DNA from: Chloroflexi bacterium RIFCSPLOWO2_02_FULL_71_16
GTDB taxonomy: Bacteria; Chloroflexota; Limnocylindria; P2-11E
Direction: 5' to 3'
Assembly (NCBI GenBank): GCA_001795345.1
Contig: MGON01000053.1
Coordinates: 25,524 to 32,164, forward strand
DNA: 6,641 bases
Positions within the stretch are counted from its first letter, which is position 1. Each line of letters opens with the position of its first letter. Made by a program: the position numbers and the translations under genes. Shown here piece after piece: positions 1 through 6,455 of the stretch. The notes under the pieces were generated by a model. It made no database searches. It saw nothing but the letters and a program-made list of their open reading frames with translations, and was not told the origin of the DNA.

Positions 1-1787
1 CCGAGCGCAGCATCGCCGACCTCGTCGGGCCGGTGGTGCGGCGGCGCCCGGCCTTCGCGCTGCGCCGCGGCATGACCCTGCCGAGCGGGACCGTCGCACC
101 TCCGAAGCGCGACGAGCGGCCGGCCCTGGACGAGAGCGACGACGAGGAAGAGGACGCGACCGACGAGATCGACGACGTCCCCCTGCGCATCAACATGCCG
201 GAGCCGCGGCCCGCCTCCGCTCGGCCGAGCCCGGTCAGGCCCGCGCCGCCAGCGCCGGAGCAGCTGCCGCTCGGGGAGGTCGACTCGCCGACGGCGCCCG
301 GAGGGCCCCTCGAGGGGCTGCCCTCCGCCGCGGTGGCGGCCGAGGGCGTCCTGCACGCCGAGCCGCGCGAGAACCCCTGGGTCCTCCCGTCGCTCGAGAT
401 GCTCGAAGAGGGGAAGCACGGCCGCTCCGAGCGGGACGAGGTCCTGCGCAACGGCCGGGTCATCGAGGAGACGCTCGCGCACTTCGGCGTCGCGGCGAAG
501 GTCGCCGAGGCCTTCGTCGGCCCCGTCGTCACGCGGTACGAGCTGAAGCCGGCCGCGGGCGTGAAGGTGTCCCGCATCGAGGCGCTCGCCGACGACCTGG
601 CCCTGGCCCTCGCCGCCCGGACGCTGCGCATCGAGGCGCCCATCCCGGGCAAGAGCGCCGTCGGCATCGAGATCCCGAACATGGCGATCGGCCTCGTCTC
701 GCTGCGCGACGTCGCCGAGAGCCCGGACTTCAAGGGCGCGGCCTCGCGCCTGACCGTGGCGCTCGGGAAGGACGTGGCCGGGCAGCCCATCGTCACCGAC
801 CTGGCGAAGCTGCCGCACCTCCTGATCGCGGGCCAGACGGGATCCGGGAAGAGCGTGTCCATCGGCTCGATCCTCTGCAGCCTGCTCCTCCAGGCCACGC
901 CCGACGACGTCCGCATCCTCATCGGCGACCTGAAGCGCGTCGACTTCCCGGCGTTCAACGGCATCCCGCACCTGGTCGTGCCGGTCATGAACGAGCCGCA
1001 GCAGATCCTCAACGCCCTGTACTGGACGACGAGCGAGATGGACCGCCGCTACCGGCTCTTCGCGCGCAAGTCGGCGCGGAACATCGCCGCCTACAACGAG
1101 AAACACACGGGCGTCGACCGCGTTCCCTACGTGGTGTTCGTGATCGACGAGCTCGCCGACCTCATGCTGCAGGCGCCGATCCAGGTGGAGAAGCAGATCA
1201 CCCGGATCGCGCAGCTGGCGCGGGCGACCGGCATCCACCTCGTCCTGGGGACCCAGCGGCCGTCCGTGGACGTCATCACCGGGCTCATCAAGGCGAACAT
1301 CCCCGCCCGAGCCGCTTTCGCTACCGCCTCGGCGGTGGACTCCCGCACCATCCTCGACATGACCGGCGCGGAGAAGCTCCTCGGACGCGGCGACATGCTC
1401 TGGCTGGCCCCGGACTCGCCGAAGCCCGTCCGGGCGCAGGGGGTGTTCGTCTCCGACCTCGAGATCGACCACGTCGTCCGGCACTGGAAGCAGCAGGGCC
1501 AGGCGACGTATCACATGGAGATCGTCCGGGACGAGGAGCGGTCGCGCGCCCGCGACGACGACGGCGAGGAGATGGACGACGACCGCTACGAGGAGGCCGT
1601 GGGGATCGTCCAGCGCGCCGGGCAGGCGTCGGTCTCGATGCTCCAGCGCAAGATGACGGTCGGGTTCGCCCGCGCCGGTAGGCTTATCGATCTCATGGAG
1701 CGCCGCGGCGTGGTCGGGCCGGCGCAGGGACCCGGGAAGATGCGCGAGGTGTACGGCGTGGCCCAGCGCGGCGTGGCGGACGAATAG
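1..1787 (+). CDS. ftsK: DNA translocase FtsK/SpoIIIE, 5' partial
   Basis: Hexameric ATP-driven DNA pump that moves chromosome ends through the closing division septum; family members are anchored in the membrane by an N-terminal segment. The frame is open from the window edge, so the true start and membrane helices lie upstream; the GTG at 33 is only the first start-type codon in view. Counting from that GTG: an acidic and proline-rich linker (about 30-120), the alpha/beta motor (about 130-490) with Walker A GQTGSGKS at 267-274 (nt 831-854) and Walker B VVFVIDE at 367-373, the family block GTQRPSVDVITGLIKANIP, a second acidic linker, and a C-terminal winged-helix gamma domain from about 517 (YEEAVGIVQRAGQASVSMLQ), which in FtsK reads chromosome orientation sequences. 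The motor and gamma domain look intact. The stop overlaps the next start by one base (TAGTG). Confidence 0.96.
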   Translation, partial: ERSIADLVGPVVRRRPAFALRRGMTLPSGTVAPPKRDERPALDESDDEEEDATDEIDDVPLRINMPEPRPASARPSPVRPAPPAPEQLPLGEVDSPTAPGGPLEGLPSAAVAAEGVLHAEPRENPWVLPSLEMLEEGKHGRSERDEVLRNGRVIEETLAHFGVAAKVAEAFVGPVVTRYELKPAAGVKVSRIEALADDLALALAARTLRIEAPIPGKSAVGIEIPNMAIGLVSLRDVAESPDFKGAASRLTVALGKDVAGQPIVTDLAKLPHLLIAGQTGSGKSVSIGSILCSLLLQATPDDVRILIGDLKRVDFPAFNGIPHLVVPVMNEPQQILNALYWTTSEMDRRYRLFARKSARNIAAYNEKHTGVDRVPYVVFVIDELADLMLQAPIQVEKQITRIAQLARATGIHLVLGTQRPSVDVITGLIKANIPARAAFATASAVDSRTILDMTGAEKLLGRGDMLWLAPDSPKPVRAQGVFVSDLEIDHVVRHWKQQGQATYHMEIVRDEERSRARDDDGEEMDDDRYEEAVGIVQRAGQASVSMLQRKMTVGFARAGRLIDLMERRGVVGPAQGPGKMREVYGVAQRGVADE

Positions 1788-2965
1788 TGGCCCGCTTCGG
1801 CGAGATCCTGCGCGAGCAGCGCGAGCGGAAGGGCATCACCCTCGAGCAGGCCGCCGAGGACACGCGCATCCGCGAGAAGTTCCTGGCCGCCCTCGAGAGC
1901 GGCGACCACCACGCGCTGCCCGGTGCCGTCTACACCAAGGGATTCCTCCGCAGCTACGCGGAGTACCTCGACCTCGAGAGCACCGACCTCGTCGCGCTCT
2001 ACACCGCGGAGCGGGTCACCACGCCCGAGCCTCCGCGGACGTTCCAGCCGATGCGCCCGGTCATGCGTAGCGGCGTGTTCATCTCGCCGACGATCCTCGT
2101 GCCGGTCGTCGTCCTCGCGGCGGTCGTCATGTTCGTCGGGTACCTCTCGTACCAGTTCGCCTCCTTCGCGACGCCGCCGCGCATCGAGCTCCTCGAGCCG
2201 GCGGCCGCGGACACCCTCGCCCGAGAGAGCGAGTACATCGTCCGCGGGCGCACCGTCCCGGACGGCCGCGTCACGGTGCGCGTGTTCCCGGGCCCCGAGA
2301 CCATCTCCGACATCCGGCCCGCCAGCGACGGGACGTTCAGCGCGACGATCAAGCTGCGGCCCGGCCCTAACCACGTGGAGATCCAGGTGCTCGACGCCGC
2401 GGGCAAGCTGAGCCAGGTCAACCGCTCCATCCGCTACGAGGTCGTGGCGGAGCGGACGCCCGGTCCCGAGGCGCCCGCGGTGGTGGTCGAGCAGCCGGCG
2501 CAGGGCGGCACCTACACGAACTCCGGTGTGCCGGTGTCGGGCCGCGTCGAGCGGGGCGTCGTGAGCCTCACCGTCAACGGCGCGCCCGTCACCATCGGCG
2601 CCGACGGGCGCTTCACCGACTCGATCGACTACACGGCCGGTACCCACGCGCTGCGCTTCATCGCCAAGACCGCCGCCGGCGCCGAGTCCGCGGAGACCCG
2701 CACGGTGACCGTGTCGTTCACCGCGGCGGTCGTGACGATCCGGATCGAGGGCGGCAGCGCGTGGCTGCTCGCGCGCGTCGACGGCAAGCAGGCCGAGGGG
2801 ACCGGGCGTGTCTTCGAGGCCGGCGCCGTTCAGACGTTCACCGGCAAGCAGGTGACCATCCGCACCGGGAACGCCGCTGCGACCCAGGTCATCCACAACG
2901 GCGAGCTGGTCGGGGCGCTGGGCACCGCCGGGCAGGTCGTGGAGCGCACCTTCACCTTCCAGTGA
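1787..2965 (+). CDS. rodZ: RodZ-like cell-shape protein (HTH, one TM helix, Ig-like modules, RodZ C-terminal domain)
   Basis: Probable bitopic membrane protein linking the cytoplasmic MreB cytoskeleton to the cell-wall machinery. Residues 1-77 form an Xre-type HTH typical of RodZ (LREQRERKGITLEQAAEDT), with the family signature YTKGFLRSYAEYLDLE at 49-64; in RodZ this helical region contacts MreB. Residues about 98-124 form one hydrophobic helix. Outside it are two glucodextranase/Ig-like beta modules (about 130-219 and 231-312) and a C-terminal domain (315-392) resembling DUF4115/RodZ_C, with the pattern G-x-A-W-L-L-A-R-V-D-G-K. The 392-residue length fits RodZ-like proteins, although two extra beta modules are more than E. 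coli RodZ has. The GTG start was chosen because the HTH begins at once and it overlaps the ftsK stop by one base; no strong Shine-Dalgarno is seen, so translation is probably coupled to ftsK. No mreB lies in the window, so the MreB link is inferred from the family. Confidence 0.88.
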   Translation: MARFGEILREQRERKGITLEQAAEDTRIREKFLAALESGDHHALPGAVYTKGFLRSYAEYLDLESTDLVALYTAERVTTPEPPRTFQPMRPVMRSGVFISPTILVPVVVLAAVVMFVGYLSYQFASFATPPRIELLEPAAADTLARESEYIVRGRTVPDGRVTVRVFPGPETISDIRPASDGTFSATIKLRPGPNHVEIQVLDAAGKLSQVNRSIRYEVVAERTPGPEAPAVVVEQPAQGGTYTNSGVPVSGRVERGVVSLTVNGAPVTIGADGRFTDSIDYTAGTHALRFIAKTAAGAESAETRTVTVSFTAAVVTIRIEGGSAWLLARVDGKQAEGTGRVFEAGAVQTFTGKQVTIRTGNAAATQVIHNGELVGALGTAGQVVERTFTFQ

Positions 2966-2985
2966 TCGCGCCGGTGCGCGCGCGC

Positions 2986-2991
2986 TAGCCT
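2986..2991 (+). promoter_or_regulatory. Possible -10 element for leaderless pgsA transcript
   Basis: TAGCCT fits the TANNNT -10 pattern and ends 8 bases before the pgsA ATG, which would put transcription start at or next to the ATG. The 34-base gap has no purine-rich ribosome-binding site, which agrees with leaderless translation. A poor -35 (GTGATC, 3 of 6 to TTGACA) lies 18 bases upstream, over the end of rodZ. This is inference from spacing only. Confidence 0.25.
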
Positions 2992-2999
2992 TCGCCGCG

Positions 3000-3572
3000 A
3001 TGCCCTCGCCGCAGGCGCTCCCGAACGCGATCTCCCTGGCGCGAGCCCTCGCCGTCGTGCCGGTCGTGATGCTGCTCGCCGAGGCTGCGACGATCTTGGC
3101 GTCGCTGGCCGTCTTCTGCGTCGCAGCGCTGACGGATGCGGTCGACGGTCCGCTGGCGCGCCGGATCGGGGCCACGAGCCGCCTCGGAGCCTTCCTCGAC
3201 CCGCTCGCGGACAAGGTGCTGGTCCTCGGGACGCTAGTCGCGCTATGGGACCGCGGCGCCGTCGATGCCTGGGTGGTCCTGTTCATCCTCGGCCGCGACC
3301 TGCTCGTGACCGCCGTGCGCGGCCTCGCGGCGGGGCGGGGGATGGCCGTCGAGGCGAGCGCGTACGGCAAGGTGAAGGCGGTGGTGCTCGCCATCGCTGT
3401 GGCGGGCCTCCTTCTCGCGGTCGCTCTGCCGAGCGCCGAGCTCGCGGCGCTCGCCGCGGTCGTGCTCGCCGCGGCCCTCGGGCTCACCCTCGCTTCCGGG
3501 GTGGACGTGGTGGTCCGTGCGGCCGGGCTGTTGATGCCTGCGAGCGGACGGCTGCGCGTGCATGCCCGCTAA
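3000..3572 (+). CDS. pgsA: CDP-diacylglycerol-glycerol-3-phosphate 3-phosphatidyltransferase
   Basis: Integral membrane enzyme that swaps the CMP of CDP-diacylglycerol for glycerol 3-phosphate, giving phosphatidylglycerol phosphate, the first step to phosphatidylglycerol and cardiolipin. The full CDP-alcohol phosphotransferase motif D-x2-D-G-x2-A-R-x8-G-x3-D-x3-D is present: D46, D49, G50, A53, R54, G63, D67 and D71, the metal and substrate ligands of the family. Hydrophobic stretches at about 8-45, 72-100, 125-145 and 147-166 fit a multi-span protein, and 190 residues is the usual length. LASGVDVVVR near the C-terminus resembles the PgsA ending. Its position between a RodZ-like gene and cinA favours PgsA over other family members (phosphatidylinositol phosphate synthase, cardiolipin synthase). 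The ATG at 3000 is the natural start; no Shine-Dalgarno is visible. The 3' end overlaps the next gene by 11 bases. Confidence 0.9.
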   Translation: MPSPQALPNAISLARALAVVPVVMLLAEAATILASLAVFCVAALTDAVDGPLARRIGATSRLGAFLDPLADKVLVLGTLVALWDRGAVDAWVVLFILGRDLLVTAVRGLAAGRGMAVEASAYGKVKAVVLAIAVAGLLLAVALPSAELAALAAVVLAAALGLTLASGVDVVVRAAGLLMPASGRLRVHAR

Positions 3573-4065
3573 GACCGCGCCGACCTACGCGGCGCTGGCG
3601 GAGCGCATGCGCGTGATCCAGCCGAGGCTGAAGCGCAAGAAGCTCACGGTCGCGAGCGCGGAGTCCTGCACCGGCGGCCTGCTGGGCGCGGTCCTCACAG
3701 AGCACTCCGGATCGAGCGACGACTACCTGGGTGGCGCGGTCGTCTACTCGAACGACGCGAAGGCGATCTTCGCGGACGTCGCGCCCGACCTCATCCACGG
3801 CCACGGCGCGGTGTCGCCGGTCGTGGCCGGGGCGCTCGCGCGCGGGGCCCGGGAACGGCTCGGCGCGAAGGTCGGCCTGGGCATCACGGGCATCGCGGGA
3901 CCGACAGGAGCGACCCCCGGCAAGCCGGTAGGGCTCGTGTACGTCGCGGTGGACAGCGACCGGCACTCATCCGTTCGTACGCTGCGGCTGGGCTTCGACC
4001 GCGCCGGGAACCGCCTGGCGAGCGTCGCCGCGGCCCTCGACCTCCTCGAGGAGGCCATCGGGTGA
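3562..4065 (+). CDS. pncC: Nicotinamide-nucleotide amidase, stand-alone CinA C-terminal domain
   Basis: Cytoplasmic amidohydrolase that deamidates nicotinamide mononucleotide to nicotinate mononucleotide, recycling NMN (for instance from NAD-dependent DNA ligase) back to NAD. The 167 residues are only the CinA C-terminal (PncC/YgaD) domain; the N-terminal MoCF-like domain of full CinA is absent. Family blocks: ASAESCTGGLLG (31-42), YLGGAVVYSNDAK (55-67), GAVSP (82-86) and GITGIAGPTG (107-116). S35, Y62 and K67 have the same spacing as the residues I recall as catalytic in E. coli PncC (Ser31, Tyr58, Lys63). The ATG at 3562 overlaps pgsA by 11 bases and gives the usual ~30-residue lead to the active serine; ATG 3607 is possible but leaves a short N-terminus. 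The end overlaps hom in GTGA, so expression is probably operonic. The older 'competence/damage-inducible protein' name is historical. Confidence 0.92.
   Translation: MPAKTAPTYAALAERMRVIQPRLKRKKLTVASAESCTGGLLGAVLTEHSGSSDDYLGGAVVYSNDAKAIFADVAPDLIHGHGAVSPVVAGALARGARERLGAKVGLGITGIAGPTGATPGKPVGLVYVAVDSDRHSSVRTLRLGFDRAGNRLASVAAALDLLEEAIG
4041..4054 (+). promoter_or_regulatory. Shine-Dalgarno of hom inside a perfect palindrome
   Basis: CCTCCTCGAGGAGG is a perfect 14-base palindrome in the last codons of the amidase gene. Its right half, GAGGAGG (4048-4054), is a strong Shine-Dalgarno 7 bases before the hom GTG, so it supports that start. In mRNA it could fold as a 5-bp GC stem with a TCGA loop and hide the site until ribosomes translating the upstream gene open it. 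The same bases also encode Leu-Leu-Glu-Glu in preferred codons, so the palindrome may be incidental. Confidence 0.5.
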
Positions 4066-5021
4066 CGCGGCCGCTGGGCGTCGCGCTCCTCGGGCTCGGC
4101 ACGGTCGGGTCGGCGGTCGCCCGGGCGATGGGGGACCGGGAGAAGCGCCTCGCGGCCACGGCCGGACGCGCGCTGCGGCTCGTGGGGGCGTGCGCCCGCG
4201 ATCCCGGAAAGCCGCGCGACGCGGGCGGCGTCCCCGTGACCGCGGACCCGTTCGCGCTGCTGGACGACCCCGAGGTCGACGTCGTGGTCGAGGTCATCGG
4301 CGGCATGGAGCCGGCGCGCGACCTCCAGCTCGCGGCATTCGAGCGCGGGAAGCACGTCGTCACCGCCAACAAGGAGCTCGTGGCCCGCGAGTGGCGCCAG
4401 CTCCACGAGGCGGCGCGCCTGGCGAAGCGCGAGCTCCGATTCGAGGCCGCGGTCGGCGCGGCGATCCCGGTGGTGGCCGCCGCGCGCGCTCTCGGCGCAG
4501 TGCGCCCGCGGGTCCTGAGCGGCCTGCTCAACGGCACCACCACGTACATCTGCTCGCGGATGGAGGAGGGCGCGGCCTTCGACGCCGCCCTCGCCGAGGC
4601 GCAGGCGAAGGGCTACGCGGAGGCGGACCCGAGCGCCGACGTCGACGGCTGGGATCCGGCGTACAAGCTCTCGATCCTGGTGAGCCTCCTCGAGGGCCGC
4701 TGGTTCCCCCCGGACGGCGTGCGGCGCAGCTCGCTGCGGTCGCTGACGCTCGAGCAGGTGGCCGAGGCTGCCGCCCGCGGATCCGCGGTGCGCTACCTCG
4801 CCGTCGCCGACTTCGGCGAGCGCGCCACGAAGGCGCGCGTCGGGATCGAGGAGGTCCGGGCCTCCTCCCTGGAAGGGCAGGCGACGGGACCCACCAACGT
4901 CGTGCGTCTCGAGACGGACCTCGCGGGGACGCTCACTTTCGTGGGGCCCGGGGCCGGTGGGAACGCGACCGCTGCCGCCATACTCGGCGACGTGATCGCC
5001 ATCGCGCAGCGCGGCGCCTGA
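4062..5021 (+). CDS. hom: Homoserine dehydrogenase without ACT domain
   Basis: Reduces aspartate semialdehyde to homoserine with NAD(P)H, the branch to threonine and methionine. Rossmann motif GLGTVG at 11-16; VVTANKELVA with K104; the signature LSGLLNGTTTYI at 152-163; then E187-A-D-P and DVDGWDPAYKLSIL, where D198 and K202 have the four-residue spacing of the catalytic Asp/Lys pair of yeast HSD (D219/K223 as I recall). It closes with GPGAGGNATAAAILGDVI, returning to the nucleotide domain. At 319 residues it is a complete catalytic core; many stand-alone enzymes run past 400 residues with a C-terminal ACT domain, which is missing here. The GTG start overlaps the upstream stop (GTGA) and has GAGGAGG 7 bases before it. 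The last codons are part of a direct repeat with the hom-lysC spacer, so the present C-terminus may have been altered by a small duplication. Confidence 0.95.
   Translation: MTRPLGVALLGLGTVGSAVARAMGDREKRLAATAGRALRLVGACARDPGKPRDAGGVPVTADPFALLDDPEVDVVVEVIGGMEPARDLQLAAFERGKHVVTANKELVAREWRQLHEAARLAKRELRFEAAVGAAIPVVAAARALGAVRPRVLSGLLNGTTTYICSRMEEGAAFDAALAEAQAKGYAEADPSADVDGWDPAYKLSILVSLLEGRWFPPDGVRRSSLRSLTLEQVAEAAARGSAVRYLAVADFGERATKARVGIEEVRASSLEGQATGPTNVVRLETDLAGTLTFVGPGAGGNATAAAILGDVIAIAQRGA
4980..5007 (+). repeat. Direct repeat copy 1 (3' end of hom)
   Basis: First copy of an imperfect 28-base direct repeat; its partner is at 5023-5050, offset 43 bases. 23 of 28 positions match, with differences at 4982, 4990 and 4998-5000. 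Here it encodes ILGDVIAIA of homoserine dehydrogenase. Identity falls to background on both sides. Confidence 0.75.
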
Positions 5022-5022
5022 G

Positions 5023-5050
5023 ATGCTCGGCGGCGTGATCCGGATCGCGC
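5023..5050 (+). repeat. Direct repeat copy 2 (hom-lysC spacer)
   Basis: Second copy of the 28-base repeat, starting one base after the hom stop. Because the offset is 43 (not a multiple of 3), the copy lies in another frame from hom and encodes MLGGVIRIA, recognisably the same peptide as ILGDVIAIA. The three central differences from copy 1 create a perfect palindrome GATCCGGATC (5037-5046). Most likely a diverged tandem duplication. Confidence 0.75.
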
Positions 5051-5064
5051 GCCCGGCCCGATGA
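5023..5064 (+). other. 13-codon mini-ORF, probable remnant of the hom 3' end
   Basis: ATG through TGA encodes MLGGVIRIARPAR. It begins one base after the hom stop (TGAGATG) and its TGA overlaps the lysC ATG (ATGA). The peptide mirrors the hom C-terminus because it lies on repeat copy 2. No Shine-Dalgarno is seen before it, but terminating hom ribosomes could reinitiate here and be delivered to lysC, which also lacks one. It is not rich in Lys, Thr, Met or Ile codons, so it does not look like an attenuation leader. Translation is unproven. Confidence 0.2.
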
Positions 5065-6455
5065 CGACCGTCCTCAAGTTCGGCGGCACCTCCGTGGCGA
5101 CGCCGGAGGCGCTCGCGAGGCTCACCGAGATCGTGCGCGCGACCGCCGGCAAGCGCGTCGTGGTCGTCTCCGCGACGGCAGGCACGACGAACGCCCTACT
5201 GCAGGCGGCGGACGCCGCGGCCGCGGGCGACGGTGACCGCGCCCAGCGCGTGATCGACGAGCTCGCCGCCGCGCACGACGGCCTGCTCCGAAGCGTGGCC
5301 CCCGTTGCGGCGGACACGACCGCCGCGGACCTCGCGGAGCTCGCGGCACGGACCGGAGCGCTGCTGCGGAGCGTCGCGATCCTGCACGAGTGCACCGCCC
5401 GGACCCGGGACGCGATCCTCGCGTACGGGGAGCTCGCCTCGGCCCCCATCGTCGCGGCGGCCCTGCGGCGCGCCGGGGTGAAGGCGCAGCCGCTCGCGAC
5501 CGTGGGAATGGTCGTGACGGACGACGCCTTCGGGAGCGCCTCGCCGATCTTCGCGGAGACCCACGCGCGCTCGCGCGAGATGCTGGGGCCCCTCCTCGAC
5601 GACGGCGTAGTTCCCGTGCTCACGGGCTTCATCGGCGCGACGGCCGAGGGCGTGACGACGACGCTCGGGCGTGGCGCCTCGGACTACACCGCCGCTATCG
5701 TCGCGGCCGCTCTCCGCGCCGACGAGTGCCGCATCTACACCGACGTCAGCGGGGTCATGAGCGCCGATCCCCGCATGGTCAGGGGCTCGCGGCCGCTGGC
5801 GCGGCTTTCGTACGCCGAGGCCGCCGAGCTCTCTTACTTCGGCGCCAAGGTGCTGCACCCGCGGGCCGTCCTGCCGGCCATCGAGGCGGGCATCCCGGTA
5901 CGGATCCTGAACACGTTCGCGCCCGACGATCCGGGGACCACGATCACCGGCCAGGGCGTTCCCGACGGCAGCGTGGTCAAGGCCACGACCTCGCTCGGAG
6001 GGCTCGGCCTGGTGACGGTGCAGGGCGCCGGCATGAGCGGCGTGCCGGGCTTCGCGGCGAAGGTCTTCGACACCACCGCCGCCGAGGGCGTCTCGGTGCT
6101 CATGATCAGCCAGTCCTCGAGCGAGAACTCCATCTGCCTCGTGGTGCCCGCCGACACGGGCGACCGGCTCAAAGCGGCCCTCGAGCGGATGCTCGCGAAG
6201 GAGCTGGCCCACCACGACGTGGAGCGGGTTTCCGTGGAGCGCCCCATCGCCGTCGTGGCCGCGGTGGGGGAGGGCATGCGCGGGACGCCCGGCGTCGCGG
6301 CGCGCGTGTTCGGCGCGCTCGGGCGGACGAAGGTGAACGTCATCGCCATCGCCCAGGGCTCGAGCGAGCTGAACATCTCGTTCTGCGTTGCCGAGGCGGA
6401 CCAGGCGAAGGCGGTGCGCGCCATCCACGAGGAGTTCGAGCGGGCGGCGTCATGA
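5061..6455 (+). CDS. lysC: Aspartate kinase, ThrA/MetL-like, with two ACT domains
   Basis: Phosphorylates aspartate to 4-aspartyl phosphate, the committed step to lysine, threonine, methionine and diaminopimelate. Kinase domain about 1-300: KFGGTSV at 6-12, the aspartate-binding stretch TARTRDAILAYGELASAPI (112-130), the glycine-rich TTLGRGASDYTA (200-211), IYTDVSGVMSADPRMV (225-240) and ELSYFGAKVLHPRAV (256-270). Two ACT domains follow (about 315-385 and 395-464): VQGAGMSGVPG with ISQSSSENSICLVV, then VGEGMRGTPG with IAQGSSELNISFCV. These QSSSE and QGSSE motifs recall the kinase half of bifunctional ThrA/MetL, and 464 residues matches that half; no dehydrogenase is fused, since hom is the separate gene upstream. 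The ATG at 5061 is five codons before KFGGTSV and is the only sensible start, yet there is no Shine-Dalgarno. Likely feedback-inhibited by threonine and/or lysine; the effector cannot be read from the sequence. Confidence 0.96.
   Translation: MTTVLKFGGTSVATPEALARLTEIVRATAGKRVVVVSATAGTTNALLQAADAAAAGDGDRAQRVIDELAAAHDGLLRSVAPVAADTTAADLAELAARTGALLRSVAILHECTARTRDAILAYGELASAPIVAAALRRAGVKAQPLATVGMVVTDDAFGSASPIFAETHARSREMLGPLLDDGVVPVLTGFIGATAEGVTTTLGRGASDYTAAIVAAALRADECRIYTDVSGVMSADPRMVRGSRPLARLSYAEAAELSYFGAKVLHPRAVLPAIEAGIPVRILNTFAPDDPGTTITGQGVPDGSVVKATTSLGGLGLVTVQGAGMSGVPGFAAKVFDTTAAEGVSVLMISQSSSENSICLVVPADTGDRLKAALERMLAKELAHHDVERVSVERPIAVVAAVGEGMRGTPGVAARVFGALGRTKVNVIAIAQGSSELNISFCVAEADQAKAVRAIHEEFERAAS

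Noticed and set aside
33..35. GTG at 33 as the true ftsK start
   Set aside because: The frame is open to the window edge and FtsK needs an N-terminal membrane segment, so the start lies upstream.
1586..3487. Long open frame on the - strand (633 codons) across ftsK, rodZ and pgsA
   Set aside because: Its product is low-complexity Ala/Arg/Ser then Asp/Arg/Gly-rich sequence with no recognisable domain, as expected opposite GC-rich genes; the + strand genes there have clear families.
4062..5021. hom as a truncated pseudogene because of its short length
   Set aside because: All catalytic blocks including the closing GPGAGGNATAAA segment are present; ACT-less enzymes of about this size are known.
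5037..5046. Palindrome GATCCGGATC before lysC as an operator
   Set aside because: Only 10 bases, no second site, and it lies in the diverged repeat copy; not enough to call a binding site.
5023..5064. Mini-ORF as an amino-acid attenuation leader peptide
   Set aside because: No run of Lys, Thr, Met or Ile codons and no terminator hairpin with a T-run before lysC; its origin is better explained by the repeat.
6267..6274. GGGGAGGG resembling the E. coli FtsK orienting sequence GGGNAGGG
   Set aside because: A single G-rich match inside a GC-rich coding region; the motif is species-specific and one copy says nothing.
5196..6428. 410-codon open frame on the - strand opposite lysC
   Set aside because: Arg/Gly/His-rich shadow of a well-conserved aspartate kinase, without any motif.
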